Shown in pieces: positions 1 through 5,593 of a DNA stretch of 8,767 bases. This DNA comes from Patescibacteria group bacterium. Lineage in GTDB: Bacteria; Patescibacteriota; Minisyncoccia; Minisyncoccales; JAHIOY01. The stretch spans positions 1 to 8,767 of the forward strand of contig JAHIOY010000030.1 of the NCBI GenBank assembly GCA_018894495.1. Reading direction: 5' to 3'. The notes under the pieces were generated by a model, which ran no database searches, was not told where the DNA came from, and worked only from the letters and a program-made list of their open reading frames with translations. The position numbers were made by a program, and so were the translations under genes. Position 1 is the stretch's first letter. Every line of letters starts with the position of its first letter.

Positions 1-160
1 CACGATAGGAATAAGCGCCTATTAATTTACCGCCGAGTTTTTTACCATGAAAGGGGTTTTGTTGAATAATTGGCAGTGCGGCCAAAATCTTATCTTGATA
101 AATTTTTGGAATTTTTGCGAGTTGCTTTTTTGCCCTTTGCTCTATTTTTAATTGATACAT
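1..160 (-). CDS. RelE/ParE-family toxin, N-terminal part (runs off the left edge)
   Basis: Reading the minus strand from the ATG at 160-158 gives 53 codons that are still open at the window edge. The protein begins MYQLKIEQRAKKQLAKIPK and continues to a GAYSYR segment at residues 48-53. A basic N-terminal helix, a QNPFHGKKLGG-type stretch at about residues 37-47, and a following aYsYR strand are the usual layout of RelE/ParE toxins, which are about 85-95 residues long. RelE members cleave ribosome-bound mRNA, whereas ParE members poison gyrase; the C-terminal catalytic residues lie outside the window, so the activity cannot be assigned. It follows a Phd-type antitoxin and its start lies inside the antitoxin reading frame (71 bp shared). 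An AAGGA at 178-174 is a possible but distant ribosome binding site. The family call is firm; the subtype is not. Confidence 0.8.
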   Translation of the reverse strand, partial: MYQLKIEQRAKKQLAKIPKIYQDKILAALPIIQQNPFHGKKLGGKLIGAYSYR

Positions 161-476
161 TATATTTATTTTTTCCTTTATCGGCCAAGATATAACCATA
201 CTCTTTAAGTAATTCTTCAAGGGTTGTCCAGTTTTTATATTCTCCGCTTTTAACGGCGCGGTCAACCTCCGCAATGTCTTTGTCTAAATCAGGAAATTCA
301 CGCATCACTTCCAATGTTTCCTGCCAAGATTCAAATTCTTCGGCCGACATTAAAACAACCTTGGGCCGACCTCTCTCGGTCAAGGTGTAATATCTTGAAG
401 GTTTTTGAATGTCCTTGGCTATCTTGAAAATTTTTTTCCTTGCCTCAGTGATAGACAGAGTAGTTTTTGTGTTCAT
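90..476 (-). CDS. Phd/YefM-family antitoxin
   Basis: This 128-residue protein should be the DNA-binding antitoxin that neutralises the RelE-type toxin encoded just downstream and represses its own operon. Residues 6-50 show the Phd/YefM fold signature: LSITEARKK (7-15), a spaced helix, then YYTLTERGRPKVVLMSAEEFESW (29-51), where the antitoxin DNA-binding domain ends in the typical 'vLMSaeEFeSW' motif. Residues 52-97 are an acidic helical tail likely to wrap the toxin. The last 24 or so residues are basic and are simply the toxin gene's beginning read in another frame, so the tail may not be under selection as protein. An AAAGGT at 486-481 just before the ATG is one of the few Shine-Dalgarno-like sites in the window. 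A candidate promoter and palindromic operator lie about 150 bases upstream. Confidence 0.88.
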   Translation of the reverse strand: MNTKTTLSITEARKKIFKIAKDIQKPSRYYTLTERGRPKVVLMSAEEFESWQETLEVMREFPDLDKDIAEVDRAVKSGEYKNWTTLEELLKEYGYILADKGKNKYNVSIKNRAKGKKATRKNSKNLSR

Positions 477-491
477 ATTTACCTTTTATTG

Positions 492-526
492 TATAGGAAT
501 TTCAATCTTTGATTGAAATTCCTATA
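492..526. repeat. Perfect 16-bp hairpin, 3-nt loop (hairpin A)
   Basis: The left arm TATAGGAATTTCAATC (492-507) is the exact reverse complement of 511-526, with a TTT loop. It ends 15 bases before the antitoxin start. It has no U-run on the minus strand, so it is not a classical terminator. Its TATAGGAA end is shared with the hairpin at 4423-4447, which suggests one family of elements. Confidence 0.85.
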
Positions 527-530
527 AAGC

Positions 531-557
531 GTCTATCCCGACGCAGTCGGGACAGAC
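531..557 (-). repeat. 12-bp GC-rich hairpin, 3-nt loop (hairpin B)
   Basis: The arms 531-542 (GTCTATCCCGAC) and 546-557 pair around a GCA loop with one imperfect position (535 with 553). In minus-strand RNA that position is a G-U pair, so the stem is continuous there, while plus-strand RNA would have an A-C mismatch. This is modest support for a structure made from a minus-strand transcript. Confidence 0.75.
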
Positions 558-564
558 AAATAGC

Positions 565-589
565 GCAAAATTTCCGAAGGAAATTTTGC
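565..589. repeat. Perfect 11-bp hairpin, 3-nt loop (hairpin C)
   Basis: GCAAAATTTCC (565-575) pairs perfectly with 579-589 around a GAA loop. It is the third hairpin in 98 bases. All three would lie in the leader of the antitoxin-toxin transcript if the promoter at 666-637 is used. Confidence 0.8.
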
Positions 590-626
590 CTATGTGCATT
601 ACTTTCTATTGCTAAACGACAACCTT

Positions 627-642
627 TATTATGTCCATAATA
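627..642. promoter_or_regulatory. Candidate palindromic operator over the -10 box
   Basis: TATTATGGACATAATA is a perfect palindrome of 7-bp arms with a 2-base centre. One arm contains the -10 box of the candidate promoter. Phd/YefM antitoxins bind palindromes in their own promoters, so this is a natural autoregulation site. The assignment is inference from position and symmetry. Confidence 0.4.
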
Positions 643-666
643 GCGTACATCAAAATACTCTGTCAA
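637..666 (-). promoter_or_regulatory. Candidate sigma70-type promoter for the toxin-antitoxin operon
   Basis: On the minus strand a perfect -35 box TTGACA (666-661) is followed after 18 bases by TATTAT (642-637), a five-of-six match to the -10 consensus. Transcription would begin near 630 and run through hairpins C, B and A to the antitoxin ATG at 476, giving a leader of about 150 bases. No other good promoter is seen closer to the antitoxin gene. Confidence 0.55.
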
Positions 667-743
667 GGGGGTTTGTTAAATCAACTTTCTGCCAATCAAG
701 ACAAAAATCAACCTTTTTGGAGTTAAAATTATTTAAATTTCGA

Positions 744-2183
744 CTACAAATCGGGATAATAAAACCCTCCTTCAACAACTGAACCGCCTGCGCCTTTTTT
801 CTTGCCTCCTTCTTTATCTTCATCCGAATCTCTGCCTTCTCCTAATTTTTTCTCTATCTCTTCAATTTCCTTGTATATTTTTGACTTTTCTGTTGAAATT
901 CTGCTCATTCTATCGTCAATTTCTCCAATTCTCTTGGTGGGAGGATCAACTTTAGATGTGTAAGCGCTCCAATATTCATAATCTCGCGCCTTAATGGCAG
1001 TAAACGGATTCCATTTGGCTTTTTTTAATTCTTTTGTTTTTTCTTCCGACAATTTACTTTCTTCGTCTTGTAAATCTTTTTTATTTTGTTCCAAAACTTT
1101 AATTCTTTCTTCCAATTCTTTATTTAATTTTTCGCTTATTTGTGATAAATCTTCTTTGGTCTCGGCTTTTTTGGCTGTAATGTCAGCGTTCGGCTTCTTT
1201 TCTCCAACATTTTTTTCATCATCGGAAACCATCTTTTTCACATCTGTCGTTTTTTCCGTTTCTTCTAACCCTTCCACTTTTAATAATTTCCTACTTGAAG
1301 AAAAACCAACAATAGCCAATTCTCTTGACCTCCTGTCTTCTAAAATTTTTCTCGCCCCAATTAAGAGATAAACGGCGCTTTCTAAATCTTTCTGATTTAT
1401 GGATTCGGCCGCTTTATTAAAAAGAAAACGGGGAATTTCTGTATCAATGCCTTTTGCTCCCTCGATTTCTTTAACTAATTCTTTAAATTTTTTAGAAATA
1501 CTTATCGGCTCTAATTTTTCTTCTTTTCCGGGTGCTTCGGAGTCAGGAAACCTCATGTCTGAAGATTCAATTTCTTTTATCTTGCGCATACGCTGAAAGA
1601 CTTTTTCATTGTCTGGATTGGCCATTTCTAATATAGTGTTATTAAGTTTTTCTGCTGTTAGATAATTTTTTTTATCTCTGAGCTGAAATTCTGCAATCTG
1701 ATAAAGATCCCTTAAAAATTTAGTGTCTACAAATTGAGAAAGCCCATCTATCCTTGACTTAGTTTCTTCAAGTTTTTCAGATATTCCTTTTTTTTCTTCT
1801 ACCTTTTGCCTTTTTACTTCCGGTACCTCTCCTTGTAGTTTTCTACCAATTTCTAAATCACTGCTAAATTGCGACACAAATTTTCCACCCCCTTCTTTTC
1901 TATACGGATTATTATACTCTTTCTTTGCCTCATCCGCCTCTTTTCCGATTTTTCCCCGACCTTCTTTAAATTCTGTTACTTCATCTTCATCTGCTCCACC
2001 TGCTTTCAATACCTTCTCAAATTCATCGCCTTTTTGCTTCAACTTGTTTATTTGCCCTTCAACTTTTTCGCCTTGTTTTCCCACAACTTCTTTAAAACTT
2101 TCAGGTTCCAGATTGAGTTTTTCGGGTTTTCCATGTTCTTTTGAGTCAGGGGTTTTTATTTTTTCTACATTAGTATTAGCCAT
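744..2183 (-). CDS. Uncharacterised lysine/glutamate-rich coiled-coil protein
   Basis: I do not recognise this 479-residue protein. It has no signal peptide and no membrane segment, so it is probably cytoplasmic. It contains no cysteine and is dominated by Lys, Glu and Asp. Residues 1-140 are charged and largely helical or disordered; 150-205 and 225-290 look like folded helical segments (for example FLFNKAAESINQKDLESAVY at 253-272, which resembles a TPR-like helix pair). Residues 345-392 and 417-447 have coiled-coil heptad character, interrupted by a WNPFTAIKARDYEYW segment (391-405). The tail 448-479 is low-complexity and charged, ending GGFYYPDL. The start lies 4 bases after the preceding small gene, so the two are cotranscribed and may work together. 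A structural or scaffolding role is possible but unproven. Confidence 0.75.
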   Translation of the reverse strand: MANTNVEKIKTPDSKEHGKPEKLNLEPESFKEVVGKQGEKVEGQINKLKQKGDEFEKVLKAGGADEDEVTEFKEGRGKIGKEADEAKKEYNNPYRKEGGGKFVSQFSSDLEIGRKLQGEVPEVKRQKVEEKKGISEKLEETKSRIDGLSQFVDTKFLRDLYQIAEFQLRDKKNYLTAEKLNNTILEMANPDNEKVFQRMRKIKEIESSDMRFPDSEAPGKEEKLEPISISKKFKELVKEIEGAKGIDTEIPRFLFNKAAESINQKDLESAVYLLIGARKILEDRRSRELAIVGFSSSRKLLKVEGLEETEKTTDVKKMVSDDEKNVGEKKPNADITAKKAETKEDLSQISEKLNKELEERIKVLEQNKKDLQDEESKLSEEKTKELKKAKWNPFTAIKARDYEYWSAYTSKVDPPTKRIGEIDDRMSRISTEKSKIYKEIEEIEKKLGEGRDSDEDKEGGKKKGAGGSVVEGGFYYPDL

Positions 2184-2187
2184 ATTT

Positions 2188-2403
2188 TTAATTTTGGTTT
2201 GACTTAAATATATCTTTTATTCTCTCTTTTTGTTCTTTAATTTTTCTTTCTTCAACCTTTTTTAGAATTCTTTCAAATAAAGCCTTTTGTTCTGCGAACA
2301 ATCTCTTTATTGTTTCCATAAATTTCTGAAACGCCTCTTTTGCTGTTTTTATTTTTTCTTGGACTGAAGGCATAAAATTAAATTTTATAAATGAAGGGGG
2401 CAT
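2188..2403 (-). CDS. Small uncharacterised amphipathic helical protein
   Basis: This small reading frame (71 residues) lies 6 bases after the HMG-CoA reductase stop and 4 bases before the 479-residue coiled-coil gene. The protein is one long, very basic amphipathic helix: from about residue 12 to 66 it is rich in Lys, Glu and Arg with regularly spaced Phe, Leu and Ile (EAFQKFMETIKRLF, EQKALFERILKKVEERK). It has no cysteine and no membrane segment. The upstream start is kept because it gives normal operon spacing. An internal ATG at 2373, giving 61 residues from MPSVQEK, is a strong alternative because a candidate promoter ends only 10 bases before it. The function is unknown; it may partner the adjacent coiled-coil protein or bind membranes or nucleic acid. 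Confidence 0.6.
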   Translation of the reverse strand: MPPSFIKFNFMPSVQEKIKTAKEAFQKFMETIKRLFAEQKALFERILKKVEERKIKEQKERIKDIFKSNQN

Positions 2404-2413
2404 CGGGTTTCAA
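2384..2413 (-). promoter_or_regulatory. Candidate internal promoter for the two coiled-coil genes
   Basis: TTGAAA (2413-2408) overlaps the HMG-CoA reductase stop codon and is followed after 18 bases by TATAAA (2389-2384). The start point would fall about 3 bases before the ATG at 2373, favouring the shorter form of the small protein and a nearly leaderless message. In AT-rich DNA a chance match cannot be excluded. Confidence 0.35.
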
Positions 2414-3543
2414 ATGTTTTTGATGAATTTCTGGTGGAGTTTCATATGGCCTTTTTGGATGCCTTCGGTTCCCAAAACCGAAAGCGCGGCTAAGTTGTTT
2501 GCCAAGCCAACCGAGGCCGCCAAAATTCCCAATTCCTGGGCGTTTTTTACTCTTAGGATTTTAAGGGCTAATTTTGCTTTTTTTGTGCCAGTTGCGCCGC
2601 CAACCGTGGCGATTGCTAAAGGAATTTTAATTTCTCCTTTCAAAAAATCATTTTCTAATTTCCATTTTGTTATTGGTTTATATTTCCCGGTTTTGGCGGC
2701 AAAACTATGAACCCCGGCATCGATTGCCCTGATGTCATTTCCTGTTGCCAAAGCAACCGCGTCAATTCCATTCATCACTCCTTTATTGTGGGTAACGGCC
2801 CGGTAAATATCTAATTCCGCCAACTCTTGGGCAGTCAAAATACCTTGAGCTACTTTTTCTCCGGAAAAATCCCCGAGCGCTAATTCTTCAACAGGGACCT
2901 GACCTTCAACAAAGACAATTCTTCTTTCGGCAAAATTGGAAATTATTCTAACTCCGATTTTGGCGCCGGTAATTTTGGCTAAAAAGGGGGCGATTTTTTC
3001 CAACATCGTATTGACAATATTAGCGCCCATCGCGTCTTTTGGGTCAACAAATAAATGCAAAACCAAAAAATTTTTCACCTTTCTAACTTCCAAGTCCTTT
3101 GCTCCACCCGAATGTCTTAAAAGAAATTCATTGGTTTTATTGGCTATTTTTAAAATTTCATTTTTATTTTCCAAAATTTCTTTGCTGGTTTTTTTGAAAT
3201 TTTTAATTCCGAGCAGTTGCAACTGGCCAATCATCTGATTTCCCAAATATCTTCCTTTAAATCCGCCGCCTTCTCTTATTTGTCTTGCCGCTCGCGAAGC
3301 GGCGGCAACAACCGAAGGTTCTTCGGTTTCCATCGGCGCAAAATAATCTTTTCCTTGAACTAAAAAATTGGCCGCAATTTTAAAGGGTCCAATATTATTT
3401 TCAAATTCAGTAAAATCCGGCAGTTTCTGGTATTTTTTAAGCAAGACAAAGTCCTCCTGATTTAGGTTTGAAAATTCTTTTATGAATTTTAGTTTCTTTT
3501 CAAGGGGAAATTTATGAAAATTGGGGATGGCTGAACTAATCAT
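2410..3543 (-). CDS. mvaA: Hydroxymethylglutaryl-CoA reductase, class II (mvaA-like)
   Basis: This enzyme reduces HMG-CoA to mevalonate, the committed step of the mevalonate route to IPP. The 377 residues, with no membrane anchor, match the soluble class II form. Visible signatures are IGPFKIAANFLVQGKD (51-66), METEEPSVVAAAS (71-83) with the catalytic Glu at 74/75, the cofactor-site DAMGAN (170-175), THNKG (251-255) with catalytic Lys254, ATGND (266-270) with catalytic Asp270, and GIQKGHM (361-367) with catalytic His366. All four catalytic positions are present, so the enzyme should be active. It is slightly shorter than typical class II proteins of about 400-430 residues, mostly at the C-terminal flap. 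It follows the GGGP synthase gene after 53 bases that hold a tandem repeat; no Shine-Dalgarno site is seen. NADH or NADPH preference cannot be read from the sequence. Confidence 0.95.
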   Translation of the reverse strand: MISSAIPNFHKFPLEKKLKFIKEFSNLNQEDFVLLKKYQKLPDFTEFENNIGPFKIAANFLVQGKDYFAPMETEEPSVVAAASRAARQIREGGGFKGRYLGNQMIGQLQLLGIKNFKKTSKEILENKNEILKIANKTNEFLLRHSGGAKDLEVRKVKNFLVLHLFVDPKDAMGANIVNTMLEKIAPFLAKITGAKIGVRIISNFAERRIVFVEGQVPVEELALGDFSGEKVAQGILTAQELAELDIYRAVTHNKGVMNGIDAVALATGNDIRAIDAGVHSFAAKTGKYKPITKWKLENDFLKGEIKIPLAIATVGGATGTKKAKLALKILRVKNAQELGILAASVGLANNLAALSVLGTEGIQKGHMKLHQKFIKNI

Positions 3544-3583
3544 TGTCTAAAAATCACGATTGATTGTCTAAAAATCACGATTG
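3542..3583. repeat. Two exact tandem copies of a 21-bp unit at the HMGR start
   Basis: Positions 3542-3562 and 3563-3583 are identical 21-base units (each starting ATTGTCTAAAAATC). The first copy includes two bases of the HMG-CoA reductase start codon, so the whole initiation region of that gene is repeat DNA without a Shine-Dalgarno sequence. It probably arose by replication slippage. Confidence 0.9.
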
Positions 3584-3590
3584 ATTTTTA
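3569..3590. repeat. 9-bp AT-rich hairpin between GGGP synthase and HMGR
   Basis: TAAAAATCA (3569-3577) pairs with TGATTTTTA (3582-3590) around CGAT. On the minus strand it lies 6 bases after the GGGP synthase stop and ends in a short T-run (3574-3570), so weak termination or 3'-end protection is possible. Confidence 0.55.
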
Positions 3591-3605
3591 ACGAATTTAA
3601 CGAAT
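3588..3605. repeat. 9-bp tandem duplication over the GGGP synthase stop codon
   Basis: TTAACGAAT occurs twice in a row (3588-3596 and 3597-3605). The second copy contains the TAA stop of GGGP synthase, and the duplicate sits just outside it. Together with the adjacent 21-bp repeats it shows this junction is prone to slippage. Confidence 0.75.
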
Positions 3606-4373
3606 TTTAACCTCTTTTATAAATTGGCTGATTAATTTTTGAGGGTCTTTTATTTTTTCTACGGCTGTGCCAATTTGAATCCAGTCGGCCCCGGCTTTGA
3701 CGAGCCTGCCCGCCTCCTCCGGGGTTTTGATTCCTCCGCCAACCAAAAGCGGAATATCAATTGTTTTTCTTACCACGGCTACGAGTTCTGCTGGTATAGG
3801 AGCAAAAGCGGCGGAACCGGCATCAAGGAAAATAATTCTCTGGCCCAAAAATTGACCAGCCAGGGCCAAAGCAGCGGCAATTTGGGGTTTGTTTCGGGGA
3901 ACTAAATTAGCATCCCCTACCCAACCGGCCGTGCCCCCGGGCTCAACTAAGATATAACCCATTGGCAGGGGCTCGATTTTTAGTTGTTTTATAAGATAAG
4001 CCGTGAGGGTTTGAACTCCGGAAATCCAATAGGGATTTCGGGAATTTAACAAGGACATAAAAAATATCGCATCAGCATCCGGGGAAATAGTAGCGCTGTT
4101 GCCGGGGAAAAGAACGAGCGGAATGCGAACTCGTTTTTTTATTCCTTTTATAACATTGTCCAAAAGATTGCCTTGGGCTCCGATGCTGCCGCCGACTGTG
4201 AGAATGTCTATTCCGGCTTTTGCTGCGGCAATACCGGTTTCAATCGCTTTTTGAGAAGAAGGATAATCGCAAACATCAATAACCACCGACAAAATAGCGC
4301 CGTCTTTTTTTATTTTTTCTCTTATATAAAACTCAACTTTTCCAAAATTGTCTTTGAACGAAGTGTGTATCAT
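3597..4373 (-). CDS. Geranylgeranylglyceryl phosphate synthase (GGGPS/PcrB family)
   Basis: This TIM-barrel prenyltransferase should attach a C20 prenyl chain to sn-glycerol-1-phosphate, the first committed step of archaeal ether-lipid synthesis. The 258 residues carry clear family marks: GIDILTVGGS (54-63), IPLVLFPGNSATISPDADAIFFMSLLNSRNPYW (84-116, key NSRNP at 110-114), MGYILVEPGG (138-147) with WVGDANLVPRNKP (151-163), LDAGSAA (183-189), the phosphate-binding GGGI (212-215), and WIQIGTAVEK (231-240). The length and the NSRNP/GG-W-GDA-PR-KP block fit the longer archaeal-type forms better than Bacillus PcrB. Two details are unusual: the N-terminal loop reads IDVCDYPS (32-39) instead of the common DP-D/E-K pattern, and Asp184 replaces the usual Glu of the YLE motif. 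It lies between the GGPP synthase and HMGR genes. The family call is firm; the exact chain-length substrate is inferred from context. Confidence 0.92.
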   Translation of the reverse strand: MIHTSFKDNFGKVEFYIREKIKKDGAILSVVIDVCDYPSSQKAIETGIAAAKAGIDILTVGGSIGAQGNLLDNVIKGIKKRVRIPLVLFPGNSATISPDADAIFFMSLLNSRNPYWISGVQTLTAYLIKQLKIEPLPMGYILVEPGGTAGWVGDANLVPRNKPQIAAALALAGQFLGQRIIFLDAGSAAFAPIPAELVAVVRKTIDIPLLVGGGIKTPEEAGRLVKAGADWIQIGTAVEKIKDPQKLISQFIKEVKIR

Positions 4374-4380
4374 ATTTTAA

Positions 4381-4410
4381 TTTACACTTAATTTTTTCGG
4401 CACCTGTCGA
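4381..4410 (-). promoter_or_regulatory. Weak candidate promoter for GGGP synthase and HMGR
   Basis: TCGACA (4410-4405, five of six to -35) is followed after 18 bases by TGTAAA (4386-4381, four of six to -10). The start point would fall close to the ATG at 4373. An inverted pair TTTTTTCG (4392-4399) and CGAAAAAA (4408-4415) straddles it and could be an operator or part of a terminator. The evidence is only suggestive. Confidence 0.25.
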
Positions 4411-4422
4411 AAAAAATAAGCA

Positions 4423-4447
4423 TATAGGAAACCTTTGGTTTCCTATA
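4423..4447 (-). terminator. Perfect 11-bp hairpin followed by a T-run; possible attenuator
   Basis: TATAGGAAACC (4423-4433) pairs exactly with 4437-4447 around a TTT loop. On the minus strand it is followed, six bases later, by a run of seven T (4416-4410), so it may act as a leaky intrinsic terminator between the GGPP synthase and GGGP synthase genes. It shares the TATAGGAA end with the hairpin at 492-526. Confidence 0.45.
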
Positions 4448-4449
4448 AC

Positions 4450-4470
4450 TGGAAAACTTTCAGTTTTCTA
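4450..4470. repeat. Hairpin containing the GGPP synthase stop codon
   Basis: GAAAACT (4452-4458) pairs with AGTTTTC (4462-4468) around a 3-base loop, extended by one imperfect (4451/4469) and one good (4450/4470) pair. The TAG stop (4470-4468) of the polyprenyl synthase gene lies in one arm. It stands 2 bases from the next hairpin (4423-4447), forming a pair. Confidence 0.6.
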
Positions 4471-5556
4471 TACAATTCTCTCAATTAAATAATTAACGAA
4501 GCCCCTTAGTCGTTTTTTGGCTTTTGATTCCGGCAGTAATTTATCCGCATCTTGCCAGGCGTCGCTAACAATTTTTTTTGAAATTCTCCCAGCATACTCT
4601 ATGCTATCATATTTTTTAATAAGCCCTATTGCTTCTTTAATTTCTGCCGCGTCATCGGTATGATTATTTAAAATCTCTATTAATCGCTTTTTATCTTTTT
4701 GGCCAGCCATTTTTAAAGCGTGGATTACGAGTAAGGTTCTTTTTCCTTCCTTTATGTCGTTGCCATACGATTTTCCAAATTTTTTTCTTTCTTTGCCAAT
4801 TAACGATAGGTCTAAAATATCGTCCTGAATTTGAAAGGCAACGCCAATCGCTTCTGCCATACTGCCCAATTTCTCGGCTAATTCATCATTGCCTCCGGAA
4901 AGAATAACCGCTAATTTAGCCGCCAAACGTGAAAGACAGCCAGTTTTAAAGACGCACATTTGCAGATATTCTTTTTCATCTATTTTTTCTCCGAAACCCT
5001 TATGCCAATAAATATCAGTTCCCTGGCCTAAACTCAAGTTGAGCATTTCTTGAATATAGGTCTCGTAAGCCCGAATTAAAATTTCTGGCTCAAATTTTTT
5101 CTTTGTCTTTATTAAAGCCAAAAGGGACAAAAAATAAAGAAAATTCCCGGCGTTTAAAGCAACATCCACGCCAAAAATTTTATGAAGGCAGGGCTTGCCT
5201 CTTCTCGTCTCTCCTTGGTCCATTATATCATCAATTATAATAGTTCCGTTATGAATTAATTCCGGGATAACCACAAAGTCCTTTACTTTTTTAACATCGC
5301 CGCCAATGGCCTCGGTGATTAATAAAAATAGGGCCGGCCGCCATCTTTTCCCGCCCCGGGACAAAAATTCCCAAATCGGTTTTGCCAAACTTTCCTGAGC
5401 CGCCTCTAAATTAAAGGCATAACCGGACTTTCCAAAAGTAAAATTCAGCCACTTTTTGGTTATTTTTTTAGGAAGATATTTTTCAATAATTTTATCAATT
5501 TCTGGCTTTAATCCCTCTAAATAATTAATGATTTCTTCTTTTTTTATCTCAATCAT
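4468..5556 (-). CDS. Polyprenyl diphosphate synthase, probably geranylgeranyl diphosphate synthase
   Basis: This trans-prenyl chain-elongating enzyme joins IPP units to an allylic diphosphate. The 362 residues show the full motif order: GGKRWRP (68-74) for IPP binding, first Asp-rich motif DDIMD (109-113) followed by RRGKP (118-122), FGVDVALNAGNF (128-139), GQGTDIYW (177-184), second Asp-rich motif DDILD (245-249), and GKSYGNDIKEGKRT (261-274). All metal-binding Asp residues are intact. The residue five before the first Asp is Gly104, and small residues there permit chains longer than C15, consistent with C20 or more. The HNGTIIIDD segment with Ile instead of His before the Asp pair resembles the eukaryote/bacterial HNGS-type group. 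It starts 26 bases after the UbiA stop, across a hairpin, without a Shine-Dalgarno site. The product length is inferred mainly from the neighbouring GGGP synthase. Confidence 0.92.
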   Translation of the reverse strand: MIEIKKEEIINYLEGLKPEIDKIIEKYLPKKITKKWLNFTFGKSGYAFNLEAAQESLAKPIWEFLSRGGKRWRPALFLLITEAIGGDVKKVKDFVVIPELIHNGTIIIDDIMDQGETRRGKPCLHKIFGVDVALNAGNFLYFLSLLALIKTKKKFEPEILIRAYETYIQEMLNLSLGQGTDIYWHKGFGEKIDEKEYLQMCVFKTGCLSRLAAKLAVILSGGNDELAEKLGSMAEAIGVAFQIQDDILDLSLIGKERKKFGKSYGNDIKEGKRTLLVIHALKMAGQKDKKRLIEILNNHTDDAAEIKEAIGLIKKYDSIEYAGRISKKIVSDAWQDADKLLPESKAKKRLRGFVNYLIERIV

Positions 5557-5566
5557 AAAACAAGTT

Positions 5567-5593
5567 TTTATTTCTGAAAAATTCAGAAATAAA
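5567..5593. repeat. Perfect 12-bp hairpin covering the UbiA stop codon
   Basis: TTTATTTCTGAA (5567-5578) pairs exactly with TTCAGAAATAAA (5582-5593) around AAA. The right arm carries the final Leu-Tyr-Phe codons and TGA stop of the UbiA gene, so selection on the stem must coexist with coding. It has no U-run and sits in the 26-base gap before the polyprenyl synthase gene. Confidence 0.85.

Noticed and set aside
594..782. Plus-strand open frame of 62 codons in the spacer after the antitoxin
   Set aside because: It runs into the end of the 479-residue gene antisense, has no promoter or ribosome binding site, and its sequence has no domain character. The minus-strand promoter signals explain the region better.
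994..3238. Several plus-strand open frames opposite the coiled-coil and HMGR genes
   Set aside because: They are antisense shadows, rich in Phe, Ser and Leu as expected for the complement of Lys/Glu-rich or AT-rich coding DNA, and the minus-strand frames have clear domains or fitting gene spacing.
3542..3583. CRISPR-like array
   Set aside because: The two 21-bp units are directly adjacent with no spacers, and no cas genes are present.
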